DNA from: DASUBN01 sp050261675
GTDB lineage: Bacteria; Pseudomonadota; Gammaproteobacteria; Natronospirales; REEB76
Assembly (NCBI GenBank): GCA_050261675.1
Contig: JBLNDO010000047.1
Coordinates: 1 to 64,000, forward strand
Length of the DNA: 64,000 nucleotides
Direction: 5' to 3'
A program made the position numbers and the translations under genes. Position 1 is the stretch's first letter. Each line of letters opens with the position of its first letter. Positions 46,582 through 55,295 of this stretch are shown here, one piece after another. Under the pieces are notes generated by a model. It ran no database searches and was not told the origin of the DNA. It worked only from the letters and a program-made list of their open reading frames with translations.

Positions 46582-47308
46582 CTGGATCGTTCCGGACTGG
46601 CCCGCGCCGTCTTCGGTGAAGGCCATGAGCACCACGCGCACGGGCGGAGTGAGCGTGGGCAAGTACGCCACGCTCAATCTCGGCGATCACGTGGGCGATG
46701 TGCCCGCCGCGGTGGCGGAGAACCGCCGGCGCCTGCGGGAGACATTGAAGCTTCCCCATGAACCCCGCTGGCTGAAACAAGTGCATGGCACCCGGGTGGC
46801 GCGGCTCCAGGGTGAAGCGGTGGCCGGCAACGCGGACGCAGCGCTAGCGCAGGCACGCGGCGAGGTCTGCGCCATCCTGACCGCCGATTGCCTGCCCGTG
46901 CTGTTCTGTAACGCCGGAGGAACCGAAGTGGGCGCGGCCCACGCGGGCTGGCGGGGTCTCGCGGCGGGCGTGCTGGAATCAATTATCGCTGCCATGAGCG
47001 CGAAACCGGAGGAAATCCTGGTATGGCTCGGGCCGGCTATCGGGTCACTGTCTTATGAGGTCGGCAATGACGTACGCCGCGCATTCGTCGACCAGATGCC
47101 GGAAGCCGCAGCCGCATTCCTGCCCGGCAAGTCGGAAGGCAAATGGTGGTGCGATCTTTACCGTCTCGCGCGGGAGCGATTGCGCAAGATCGGTGTGACG
47201 CGGGTCTACGGCGGCGGTCTTTGTACCTATAGCGAACCGGCGCGATTCTTTTCGTTCCGCCGGGACGGAGAATGCGGCCGCATGGCCACGCTTATTTATA
47301 TCCGGTGA
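46571..47308 (+). CDS. pgeF: Peptidoglycan editing factor PgeF (YfiH, polyphenol oxidase family)
   Basis: Cytoplasmic enzyme that removes wrongly incorporated L-Ser from UDP-MurNAc muropeptides; older literature calls it a laccase or polyphenol oxidase. LTADCLPVLF, AAHAGWRG and GPAIG(SL)SYEVG carry the Cys/His zinc site, and the start STTRTGGVSVGKYATLNLG is typical. 245 residues. Coupled to rluD by overlap. Confidence 0.94.
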   Translation: MAADWIVPDWPAPSSVKAMSTTRTGGVSVGKYATLNLGDHVGDVPAAVAENRRRLRETLKLPHEPRWLKQVHGTRVARLQGEAVAGNADAALAQARGEVCAILTADCLPVLFCNAGGTEVGAAHAGWRGLAAGVLESIIAAMSAKPEEILVWLGPAIGSLSYEVGNDVRRAFVDQMPEAAAAFLPGKSEGKWWCDLYRLARERLRKIGVTRVYGGGLCTYSEPARFFSFRRDGECGRMATLIYIR

Positions 47309-47309
47309 G

Positions 47310-49220
47310 TCAGCCCACGGCTTCCAAGGCGGTTTGTTTTTCCAGCCAGTCCGCCTCTACTTTCTCCAGTTCAGCCTTGGTTTCCGCCTGCCGGCGCAGG
47401 CTTTCCGTGAGCAGGTGCTTATTGGTTTCCTCATAGGTCGTCGCATCCGCCAGCAGCATGTCCAGGCGTGCTTTCTCGGCATTGAGTGTTTCGAGCTTCT
47501 TTTCCAGCGCCGCGATCTCCTTCTGCAGGGGTTTACGCAGCTCGGCGAGGCGCTGGCGTTCCTGGGCTTCCGCGCGCCGCTGTTCCCGGCGATCGGTGCC
47601 CTTGGCCGCCGGGGTCGCGGCACCGCCACGCCGGGCCGCCGCCCGCTGCAGCAGCCAATCCCGGTAATCGTCCAGGTCCCCGTCGAAGGAGGTGACCTTG
47701 CCGTCCGCCACGAGCATGAACTCGTCCGCCGTGGCGCGCAGCAGGTGCCGGTCGTGGGAGACGAGGATCAGCGTCCCCTCGAACTGCGCCAAGGCCACCG
47801 TGAGCGCCTCGCGCATCTCGAGGTCGAGGTGGTTCGTGGGCTCGTCGAGCAGGAGCAGGTTCGGCCTGTTCCAGATGATGAGCGCCAGGGCGAGCCGCGC
47901 CTTTTCGCCTCCGGAAAAGGGTTCCACAGGGGAGATCGCCATCTCGCCGCGGAAGTTGAAGCTGCCGAGGAAATCCCTCAAGTCCTGGTCGCGCACGCCG
48001 GGAGCGATGGCGGCGAGCTGCTGCAGGGGACTGCGGTCTTCGCGCAGGGTCTCCAGCTGGTGCTGGGCGAAGTAGCCGATGGCGAGTCCCTTGCCGAGGC
48101 CCACGCGGCCCGAGAGCGGAGCCAGAGTACCGGCGAGCGTCTTCACCAGCGTGGATTTGCCCTGACCGTTGGCACCCAGGAGGCCGATGCGCTGGCCGTT
48201 CAGGAGCGAGAGTTCGAGGCCGTCCAGCACGGTCTTTTCCCCGTCCTGTGTCCGGTAACCGCAGCGCACATGCTCCAGGGTGAGCACCGGATTGGGGGAG
48301 GCGAGGGGATCGCGGAACTCGAAGTTGAAGGGCGAGTTCACATGCACCGGCGCAAGGCGCTCCATCTTTTCCAGCATCTTGATGCGGCTCTGGGCCTGGC
48401 GTGCCTTGGTGGCCTTGTAGCGGAAGCGGTCCACGAAGCTCTGCAGGTGGGCGATCTCCCGTTGCTGCTTCTCGAACGCCGCCTGTTCCAGCACCAACCG
48501 CTCGGCGCGCCGCACTTCGAACGCGCTGTAGTTGCCGGTGTAGCGCGTGATACGGCGGTTTTCGAGATGCAGCGTCACCCCGCAGATGCCGTCCAGGAAT
48601 TCGCGGTCATGGGAGATGATGAGCAGCGTGCCGGGGTAGCGCTTGAGCCAGTCCTCGAGCCAAACGATGGCGTCGAGGTCCAGGTGGTTGGTGGGCTCGT
48701 CCAGGAGCAGGAGATCCGAAGGGCACATGAGTGCCTGGGCGAGGTTGAGGCGCATGCGCCAGCCGCCGGAGAAGCTCGACACAGGTTGGCCGGTTTCCGC
48801 CAAAGTGAATCCCAAGCCCAGCAACAGCGCGCCGGCACGTGAGGCGGCGGTGTAGCCGTCCGCGTCGGCATAGTCGGCGTGGGCCTGCCCCTCTCCATGG
48901 CCATCGTGGGCGGCTTGGGCTTTGGCGATGCGTGCCTCGATTTCCCGTAGGCGCACGTCGCCGTCCAGCACGTAGTCCAAGGCACTGCGTTCGACCGCGG
49001 GGGTCTCCTGGGCCACGTGGGACACGCGCCAGGAGACCGGCAGCGACACGTCTCCGCCATCCGCGTGCAGCGTGCCGCGTAGCAGGGCAAAGAGGGTGGA
49101 CTTGCCCGAGCCGTTGGCGCCCACCAGCCCCGCCTTCTCGCCGGGGTGGACCACTGCCGAGGCGTTCTCGAAGAGCGGCTTGGTGCCGCGCTGCAGGCTC
49201 AGGGATTCGATGCGGATCAC
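47310..49220 (-). CDS. ABC-F family ATPase (YheS-like ribosome factor)
   Basis: Two ABC domains in one soluble chain, no membrane segments: Walker A VGANGSGKST and LGANGQGKST, signatures SGGWRMRLNLAQAL and SGGEKARLALALI, an arm/linker between, and a C-terminal coiled coil (about residues 540-636). ABC-F proteins act at the ribosomal E site. Start chosen as GTG at 49220: GAGG precedes it by 11 bases and 636 residues match YheS (637). An ATG ten codons upstream (49250) has no ribosome site. Confidence 0.93.
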   Translation of the reverse strand: MIRIESLSLQRGTKPLFENASAVVHPGEKAGLVGANGSGKSTLFALLRGTLHADGGDVSLPVSWRVSHVAQETPAVERSALDYVLDGDVRLREIEARIAKAQAAHDGHGEGQAHADYADADGYTAASRAGALLLGLGFTLAETGQPVSSFSGGWRMRLNLAQALMCPSDLLLLDEPTNHLDLDAIVWLEDWLKRYPGTLLIISHDREFLDGICGVTLHLENRRITRYTGNYSAFEVRRAERLVLEQAAFEKQQREIAHLQSFVDRFRYKATKARQAQSRIKMLEKMERLAPVHVNSPFNFEFRDPLASPNPVLTLEHVRCGYRTQDGEKTVLDGLELSLLNGQRIGLLGANGQGKSTLVKTLAGTLAPLSGRVGLGKGLAIGYFAQHQLETLREDRSPLQQLAAIAPGVRDQDLRDFLGSFNFRGEMAISPVEPFSGGEKARLALALIIWNRPNLLLLDEPTNHLDLEMREALTVALAQFEGTLILVSHDRHLLRATADEFMLVADGKVTSFDGDLDDYRDWLLQRAAARRGGAATPAAKGTDRREQRRAEAQERQRLAELRKPLQKEIAALEKKLETLNAEKARLDMLLADATTYEETNKHLLTESLRRQAETKAELEKVEADWLEKQTALEAVG

Positions 49221-49310
49221 GGGGGCCGAAACCTCAATCGGGGCGCGCATTTTACGCGCAGGGCGGGCGGATTGGCATGTGCCGGAAGAGTCTGCAAGAA
49301 TTGCGCCCCC

Positions 49311-50084
49311 ATGACCGCGAACCCCTTGCTCTGGATCATCCCGGCGACGCTGCTCGGCGCGGTGTTGAGCGCGCTCCTGGCCTCGGTGCTGCTGGTGTTC
49401 CCGGAAACCTTGCGCCGCGTGTTGCTGCCGCGTCTGGTGAGCTTCGCGGTGGGCGCCCTGTTGGGCGCCGCGTTCCTGGATCTTCTGCCGGAGGCCCTGC
49501 GCGCCGCCGCCGGCCAGGCGCAGGGGGTGGGCCTTGCCATCGCGCTCGGCGTTCTGGGGTTCTTTCTGCTGGAGAAGCTCGCCTTCTGGCACCACGGCCA
49601 CGAAGGCCATATGGACCACGAGGAACTGCGCCGCCACGCGGCGGGCACCATGATCTTGGTGGGCACCGGCCTGCACAATCTGCTGGACGGGGTGCTCCTG
49701 GGCGCCACCTTCCTGGTGAACATGCATCTCGGCGTGGTGCTCGCCATCGCCGTCATCGCCCACCAGATACCACAACAGGTGGGGGACATCTCGGTGCTGC
49801 TCTCGGCCGGCGTGCCACGCCGCCGGGCGCTGCTGCTCTCTGCCCTGTCCGGAGCCACCATGGTGGTGGGCGGGCTTGCGGCCTGGGTGTTGCTCTCCAC
49901 GCTGCAGGGCTACATCCCCTACGTGCTGGCCATCGCCGCCGCGAGCCTCATTTACGTGGCGGTGGCGGACCTCATCCCCGGCCTGCACCGCCACGAGGGG
50001 GCCCGGCTGTCGTTCCTGACGGTGGGGCTGATCGCGGCGGGCATCCTCCTGATCTACGTCATCCAGGCCGCACTCGGCGGTTGA
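49311..50084 (+). CDS. ZIP family metal transporter
   Basis: Metal-ion uptake protein of the inner membrane (257 residues, about eight segments). The metal-binding helices are clear: HNLLDGVLLG in helix IV and AHQIPQQVGD in helix V. A His-rich cytoplasmic loop, HHGHEGHMDHEE, lies between helices III and IV. Zinc or iron is likely but not decided by sequence. ATG at 49311; divergent from the ABC-F gene, and its stop overlaps the -35 box of the clpB promoter. Confidence 0.92.
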   Translation: MTANPLLWIIPATLLGAVLSALLASVLLVFPETLRRVLLPRLVSFAVGALLGAAFLDLLPEALRAAAGQAQGVGLAIALGVLGFFLLEKLAFWHHGHEGHMDHEELRRHAAGTMILVGTGLHNLLDGVLLGATFLVNMHLGVVLAIAVIAHQIPQQVGDISVLLSAGVPRRRALLLSALSGATMVVGGLAAWVLLSTLQGYIPYVLAIAAASLIYVAVADLIPGLHRHEGARLSFLTVGLIAAGILLIYVIQAALGG

Positions 50085-50105
50085 AAACCCCTCCCCGAAC
50101 CCCAT
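50080..50105 (+). promoter_or_regulatory. sigma32 (heat-shock) promoter of clpB
   Basis: GTTGAAA (50080-50086), a 13-base spacer, and CCCCAT (50100-50105), close to the CTTGAAA-N13-CCCCAT consensus of RpoH promoters, about 45 bases before the clpB ATG. Confidence 0.85.
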
Positions 50106-50141
50106 AAATGGAGTAAGTTTTTAACCCTGCCTGGTTCGGGG
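50093..50141. other. Inverted repeat around the clpB start of transcription
   Basis: CCCCGAACC (50093-50101) and GGTTCGGGG (50133-50141), nine perfect pairs with 31 bases between. The left arm lies in the promoter; only the right arm would be in the message. Confidence 0.5.
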
Positions 50142-50150
50142 GGCTACGCC

Positions 50151-52760
50151 ATGCGCTTGGACAAACTCACTAGCAAGTTCCAGATGGCTATCGCCGACGC
50201 GCAGTCCATGGCGGTGGGCCAGGACCATGCTTATATAGAACCTGTTCATCTGATGCTTGCTCTCCTGGACCAGGAGGGCGGCAGCGTGCGTCCCTTGCTC
50301 GCCAAGGTGGGCGCGAACCTCAACCGCCTGCGCAACGCCCTGGACACCGAGCTGGAAAGGCTTTCCACCGTGCAGAACCACGGCGGGGACGTACAGGTCT
50401 CGCCGGAACTCAACCGCCTGCTCAACCTGACCGACAAGCTGGCGCAGAAGCGCCAGGACCAGTTCATTTCTTCCGAGCTCTTTGTGTTGGCCGCGCTGGA
50501 CGCCAAGGGCGGCCTGGGCGACTTGCTGAAGGACGCGGGTGCCACCAAGGCAACCCTGGAGAAGGCCATCGACGAGTTGCGCGGCGGCCAGCAGGTGAAT
50601 GACGCCTCCGCCGAGGACCAGCGCCAAGCGCTCGAGAAGTACACCATCGACCTCACGGCCCGCGCCGAATCCGGCAAGCTCGATCCGGTCATCGGCCGCG
50701 ATGACGAGATCCGCCGCACCATCCAGGTGCTGCAGCGGCGCACCAAGAACAACCCGGTGCTCATCGGCGAGCCCGGCGTCGGCAAGACCGCCATCGTGGA
50801 GGGTCTCGCCCAGCGTATCGTCAACGGCGAGGTGCCAGAGGGCCTGAAGGACAAGCGTGTGCTCACGCTGGACATGGGCGCGCTCATCGCCGGCACCAAG
50901 TTCCGGGGTGAGTTCGAAGAGCGTCTGAAGGGAGTGCTCAAGGACATCGCCAAGTCGGAAGGCCGCATCATCCTGTTCATCGACGAGATCCATACCATGG
51001 TGGGCGCCGGCAAGGCGGAAGGTTCCATGGACGCGGGCAACATGCTGAAGCCCGCTCTCGCCCGCGGCGAGCTGCACTGCGTGGGCGCCACCACCCTGGA
51101 TGAATACCGCAAATATGTGGAGAAGGACGCGGCCCTGGAACGCCGTTTCCAGAAGGTGATGGTGGATGAGCCGTCGCTGGAAGACACCATCGCCATTTTG
51201 CGCGGCCTGAACGAACGCTACGAAGTGCACCACGGCGTGGAGATCACCGATCCCGCTATCGTGGCGGCGGCCACGCTTTCCCACCGTTACATCTCCGACC
51301 GGCAACTGCCGGATAAGGCCATCGATCTGATTGATGAAGCGGCCAGCCGTATCCGGATGGAACTGGACTCCAAGCCCGAGGAGATGGACAAGCTGGATCG
51401 GCGCCTCATCCAGCTCAAGATCGAGCGGGAAGCCCTCAAGAAGGAGAAGGACGAGGCCTCCAAGCGCCGTCTCAAGACTCTGGAGGATGAGATCAAACAG
51501 CTGGAGCGCGAGTATTCCGACTTCGAGGAAGTCTGGAAGGCGGAGAAGGCCCAGGTGCAGGGCGCGAGCCAAATCAAGGAGGCCCTGGAGAAGGCCAAGG
51601 CCGAGCTCGAGACGGCGCGCCGCGCCGGCGACCTGTCGCGCATGTCCGAAATTCAATATGGCCGCATGCCCGAACTGGAGAAGAAACTTTCCCAGGCCAC
51701 GGCCGCGGAGAACACCGCCCAGACGAAATTACTGCGCAACAAGGTGACGGCGGAGGAGATCGCCGAAGTGGTTTCCCGCTGGACCGGCATCCCCGTGTCC
51801 AAGATGCTGGAGAGCGAGAAGGAGAAGCTCCTGCGCATGGAACAGGCCCTCATGACCCGCGTCGTCGGCCAGGACGAGGCGGTACGCGCCGTATCCAACG
51901 CCATCCGCCGCTCCCGCGCCGGGCTCGCGGACCCGAACCGGCCCACGGGTTCCTTCCTGTTCCTGGGGCCCACGGGCGTCGGCAAGACCGAGCTCACCAA
52001 GGCACTCGCCTGGTTCCTGTTCGACACCGACGAGGCCATGGTGCGCCTGGACATGAGCGAGTTCATGGAGAAGCACTCCGTGGCGCGCCTGATCGGCGCG
52101 CCGCCGGGCTACGTCGGGTATGAAGAAGGCGGTTATCTCACGGAAGCCGTGCGTCGCAAGCCCTATTCCGTGATCCTCCTGGACGAAGTGGAGAAGGCCC
52201 ACCCGGACGTATTCGGCGTGCTGCTACAGGTATTGGACGACGGCCGGCTCACGGACGGCCAGGGCCGCACCGTGAATTTCAAGAACACGGTCATCGTCAT
52301 GACCTCGAACCTGGGTTCCCAGGTGATCCAGGAGATGAGCGGCGAGGAGAACTACCAGAAAATGAAGGATGCGGTCATGGGGATTGTGGGCGGCCACTTC
52401 CGCCCGGAGTTCATCAACCGCGTGGACGAGACCGTGGTGTTCCATCCCCTCGGGAAGGAACAGATCCGCGCCATCGCCCGTATCCAGGTGGAGCAGCTGC
52501 AGAAGCGCTTGGCGGATCGGGACATCACCCTGGAAGTCACTGATGCCGCCCTGGACAAACTCGGCAAGGCGGGCTTCGACCCGGTGTATGGTGCGCGGCC
52601 CTTGAAGCGCGCGGTGCAGCAGCAGCTGGAGAACCCGCTGGCCCAGAAGCTCCTGGCAGGCGAGTTCGGTCCCGGCGATACCGTCTCCGTCGACGCGCGG
52701 GACATCGGCTTCGAGTTCGTGAAGGCCAAGCCAAGAAAAGCTAGAGCGGCCAATGCCTGA
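50151..52760 (+). CDS. clpB: ATP-dependent disaggregase ClpB
   Basis: Hexameric AAA+ chaperone that rescues proteins from aggregates with DnaK. Clp N-domain (1-145), AAA1 with GEPGVGKT (206-213), the coiled-coil M-domain that marks ClpB (about 410-520; RRLIQLKIEREALKKEKDEA), AAA2 with GPTGVGKT (606-613), and the C-terminal domain. No ClpP-binding IGF loop is seen, as expected. 869 residues. Heat-shock promoter directly upstream. Confidence 0.98.
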   Translation: MRLDKLTSKFQMAIADAQSMAVGQDHAYIEPVHLMLALLDQEGGSVRPLLAKVGANLNRLRNALDTELERLSTVQNHGGDVQVSPELNRLLNLTDKLAQKRQDQFISSELFVLAALDAKGGLGDLLKDAGATKATLEKAIDELRGGQQVNDASAEDQRQALEKYTIDLTARAESGKLDPVIGRDDEIRRTIQVLQRRTKNNPVLIGEPGVGKTAIVEGLAQRIVNGEVPEGLKDKRVLTLDMGALIAGTKFRGEFEERLKGVLKDIAKSEGRIILFIDEIHTMVGAGKAEGSMDAGNMLKPALARGELHCVGATTLDEYRKYVEKDAALERRFQKVMVDEPSLEDTIAILRGLNERYEVHHGVEITDPAIVAAATLSHRYISDRQLPDKAIDLIDEAASRIRMELDSKPEEMDKLDRRLIQLKIEREALKKEKDEASKRRLKTLEDEIKQLEREYSDFEEVWKAEKAQVQGASQIKEALEKAKAELETARRAGDLSRMSEIQYGRMPELEKKLSQATAAENTAQTKLLRNKVTAEEIAEVVSRWTGIPVSKMLESEKEKLLRMEQALMTRVVGQDEAVRAVSNAIRRSRAGLADPNRPTGSFLFLGPTGVGKTELTKALAWFLFDTDEAMVRLDMSEFMEKHSVARLIGAPPGYVGYEEGGYLTEAVRRKPYSVILLDEVEKAHPDVFGVLLQVLDDGRLTDGQGRTVNFKNTVIVMTSNLGSQVIQEMSGEENYQKMKDAVMGIVGGHFRPEFINRVDETVVFHPLGKEQIRAIARIQVEQLQKRLADRDITLEVTDAALDKLGKAGFDPVYGARPLKRAVQQQLENPLAQKLLAGEFGPGDTVSVDARDIGFEFVKAKPRKARAANA

Positions 52761-52812
52761 GATTGCGGGCCGGTCGATCGCCCAGGGGCGGTTTAGCGCT
52801 ACTTTTCATGGA

Positions 52813-53448
52813 CTAGACTCCCCTCCATCCTTCCACGGCGGTGAATGTCGCCGCTCCAATTAGCATCGCGCCCACCACGCGGCATACTACCACCGCGGAT
52901 TCCGGTTCCTGGAGCAGCCAGCGGCGCACACCGTCCGCCGCGAGCGCGATGCCTCCGTAGACCCCCGCCTGGTTCACGGCAATGATGACCCACATCACCG
53001 CACCCTGGATCCAGAGCACTCCGTATTCGGGGCGCAGGAACTGGGGGAAGACCGCCAGCATGAAGAGATAGGCCTTGGGGTTCATGAGGCAGCTCAGCAT
53101 GCCCTGGCGGAACGTGGTCCAGGGTGGGCGCACCGCGAGTTTCCCACCTGGCTTGAACACCGCCGCGCTTTTCAGGATTGACCAGCCGATCCAGGCGATG
53201 TAGAGGGCGCCTGCCAGGAGCATGAACTTGAAGGCGGCCGGGTAGACCTTCAGCAGCACGCTGATGCCCAACACGCCCGCGACCACGTGCACCACGGCGC
53301 CGGTCATGACGCCGGCGAGCGCCATGAGCCCCGCGCGCCGCCCGCCGGTCAAGGCGCTGCCGAGGATGTAGGCCATGTCCATGCCAGGCAGCAGCACCAC
53401 ACCGAAGACCAGCAGGAAGAACAACCAGAGCTGTGAGTAGTGGGTCAA
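52813..53448 (-). CDS. LysE/RhtB family exporter, copy 1
   Basis: Small inner-membrane exporter (211 residues, about six segments) of the LysE family, which move amino acids or their derivatives out. The N-terminal PGMDMAYILGSALTGGRRAG is the family signature; NPKAYLFMLAVFPQFL follows. Start is TTG at 53448, with AAGGG upstream; its paralogue at 55296-55931 has ATG at the same residue. Substrate unknown. Confidence 0.87.
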   Translation of the reverse strand: MTHYSQLWLFFLLVFGVVLLPGMDMAYILGSALTGGRRAGLMALAGVMTGAVVHVVAGVLGISVLLKVYPAAFKFMLLAGALYIAWIGWSILKSAAVFKPGGKLAVRPPWTTFRQGMLSCLMNPKAYLFMLAVFPQFLRPEYGVLWIQGAVMWVIIAVNQAGVYGGIALAADGVRRWLLQEPESAVVVCRVVGAMLIGAATFTAVEGWRGV

Positions 53449-53592
53449 AGGTGATCGCCCTTGGAATTTTGGACTGGGAGTGTAGGGCAGTGCGGCGGTT
53501 TTTGGGGAACCCCATCGGACTCAGGGAGCACCGTCCCCGGGCCCGACGGGATACGAATACCCATGATTCCCAATCGCCGATGACCTGTAGCC

Positions 53593-54243
53593 TTAGATAC
53601 TTGAGCCGAAGTTCTGTCTTGCCTCGTTGTCATCCATGGGGATGATCTCGTTGGTCCAGTTGGTCTCCCAGGTCTTGCCGCCGTCGGCGGAGAAGGCCTG
53701 GGCCCAGTCGGCCACCACCTTGTCGCCCTTCGGGTGCACGGTCCAGGTAAAGCGCACGATGATGGGCTTGCCGTCAAAAGTGTCCGGAGCCTCGAACACG
53801 CCGACGTTGCCCTCGAACTTCCCCACCACGGGGGCTTCGATGACCCCGCCGGAGAAATAGTTGTCCACCCAGTAGATGCGCCACAGCCCCGTCTTCTTGT
53901 CGTAGGTGCGGGTGGTCATGCCCATGAAGTCCTTCCAGTGGTCCGTCTTGTAGAAATCCTCGTTCCCGAGTCCGCCCGGCAGCGGCCGGCATTCGTCGTA
54001 GGACATGAAGTCCTCCCATTCGTGGGAGCCTGTCAGGCGCTTCACCAGCCGGTGGTTCGGCATCTTCCATTTGCCGTAGAGGAAGTCGAAGTCATGGGAG
54101 CCATCCCGCACCTCCGTGGTCGGTCCTGCGGACGGGGTCCCGGTGGCATTGTCGCCGAGGGCGGCGGGGGCATAGCCGCCGAAGGCGCTGAGGATCATGG
54201 TGGCAGCGAGGAGTGTGTAGGGACCGTAGTGCCGGGTATGCAT
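53593..54243 (-). CDS. Secreted protein of unknown function, DUF1579-like
   Basis: 216 residues with a signal peptide (about 1-30, YTLLAATMILSAFGGYAPAALG). The rest looks like a single beta-rich lipocalin-like fold: HDFDFLYGKWKMPNHRL, WEDFMSYDECRPLPGG, TYDKKTGLWRIYWVDN and FTWTVHPKGDKVVADWAQAF. Similar to DUF1579-type domains by eye only. ATG at 54243 has AGGAG upstream. Divergent from the WYL regulator, with a perfect palindrome between them, so its expression is probably controlled by that regulator. Confidence 0.75.
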   Translation of the reverse strand: MHTRHYGPYTLLAATMILSAFGGYAPAALGDNATGTPSAGPTTEVRDGSHDFDFLYGKWKMPNHRLVKRLTGSHEWEDFMSYDECRPLPGGLGNEDFYKTDHWKDFMGMTTRTYDKKTGLWRIYWVDNYFSGGVIEAPVVGKFEGNVGVFEAPDTFDGKPIIVRFTWTVHPKGDKVVADWAQAFSADGGKTWETNWTNEIIPMDDNEARQNFGSSI

Positions 54244-54309
54244 GGGAAGCTCCTGTGTGAGGGGCTGGCTGCTGTTGGAGCGGCCAGTATCGGGCTGCAC
54301 GGTAAGGCT

Positions 54310-54336
54310 TAATTAGGGCAGATCCAGCCCTAATTA
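54310..54336. promoter_or_regulatory. Perfect 10-bp palindrome, probable operator of the WYL regulator
   Basis: TAATTAGGGC (54310-54319) and GCCCTAATTA (54327-54336) with a seven-base spacer. It sits between two divergent genes, and its last base is the first base of the upstream ATG (54336) of the regulator, so that ATG is unlikely to be the start. Confidence 0.8.
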
Positions 54337-54353
54337 TGTGTAGACTTGTGCCC

Positions 54354-55292
54354 ATGGCCCACCCCACCACCCGTGTGCTCGCTGTCCTGGAGCTCCTCCA
54401 GGCCCACGGCCGCATGAGCGGTGCGGAACTGGCGCGCCGCCTGGAGGTAGACGGTCGCACGCTGCGCCGCTACATCAGCGCCCTCGAGGACCTGGGGGTG
54501 CCCATCACCAGCGAGCGCGGGCGCTACGGTGCCTACATGCTGGTGGCGGGTTTCAAGCTGCCGCCCATGATGTTCACCGACGACGAGGCCTTGGCGCTCT
54601 CGGTGGGGCTGCTGGCGGCGCGCAGCCTAGGGTTGGCGGAGGCGGACTCTGCGGTGGCGAGCGCCCAGGCCAAGCTCGAACGGGTGATGCCGGTGAAGCT
54701 CAAGAACCGCGTGCGCGCCGTGGACGAGACGGTGACCCTGGATCTCACCCGCGGTACGCCGCCCGGCGACAACCTGGTGCTGGCCGTACTGAGCACCGCG
54801 GCGCAGAGCGGGCGGCGCGTGCATATGCATTATCGTTCCTCCAAGGGCGAGGCCAGCGAACGCGATTTCGATCCCTACGGCCTCGTCTACCGCCACGGCT
54901 GCTGGTACGTGAGCGGACATTGCCACCTGCGCCAGGGCCTGCGCTCCTTCCGCCTGGACCGGGTAGCGGATGTATCCATGCTCGAAGCGGGGTTCACCCG
55001 CCCCGAGGACTTCGATGCAGCGGCGCACCTCGATTTCAGCATCGCCACGCTGCCCCGTTCGATCCCGGTGGAGGTGTTGCTCAGGACCGATCTCAAGGCC
55101 GCCATGTTGGAACTCGGTGAAAATATCGGCTTGTTCGAGCCCTGCGAGGAAGGCGTGCTGTTCCGCACACGCACCGACGGCATCGACTGGATGGCGCGCC
55201 AGCTGGCGCGGTTGCCCTTCGAATTCGAAATCCGCTCGCCCCTGGAATTGCGCGACGCCTTGCAGGCCCATCTCAAGCGCCTGCTGGCGTGA
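54354..55292 (+). CDS. WYL-domain transcriptional regulator (YafY family)
   Basis: N-terminal winged helix-turn-helix (TRVLAVLELLQAHGRMSGAELARRLEVDGRTLRRYISAL), then a WYL domain (about residues 130-225; FDPYGLVYRHGCWYVSGHC carries the ligand-sensing region) and a C-terminal WCX extension. 312 residues. WYL regulators respond to a ligand and often control a neighbouring gene. ATG at 54354 is used because ATG at 54336 overlaps the operator palindrome; the leader is then very short. Confidence 0.9.
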   Translation: MAHPTTRVLAVLELLQAHGRMSGAELARRLEVDGRTLRRYISALEDLGVPITSERGRYGAYMLVAGFKLPPMMFTDDEALALSVGLLAARSLGLAEADSAVASAQAKLERVMPVKLKNRVRAVDETVTLDLTRGTPPGDNLVLAVLSTAAQSGRRVHMHYRSSKGEASERDFDPYGLVYRHGCWYVSGHCHLRQGLRSFRLDRVADVSMLEAGFTRPEDFDAAAHLDFSIATLPRSIPVEVLLRTDLKAAMLELGENIGLFEPCEEGVLFRTRTDGIDWMARQLARLPFEFEIRSPLELRDALQAHLKRLLA

Positions 55293-55295
55293 AGG

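Noticed and set aside
47310..50105. 931-codon open frame including the ABC-F gene
   Set aside because: Only the part from 49220 downward has ABC-F similarity; the rest is the reverse of the ZIP gene and reflects GC-rich codon bias.
54336..54353. Upstream ATG of the WYL regulator
   Set aside because: It overlaps the palindrome and would add only six residues; ATG at 54354 is preferred.
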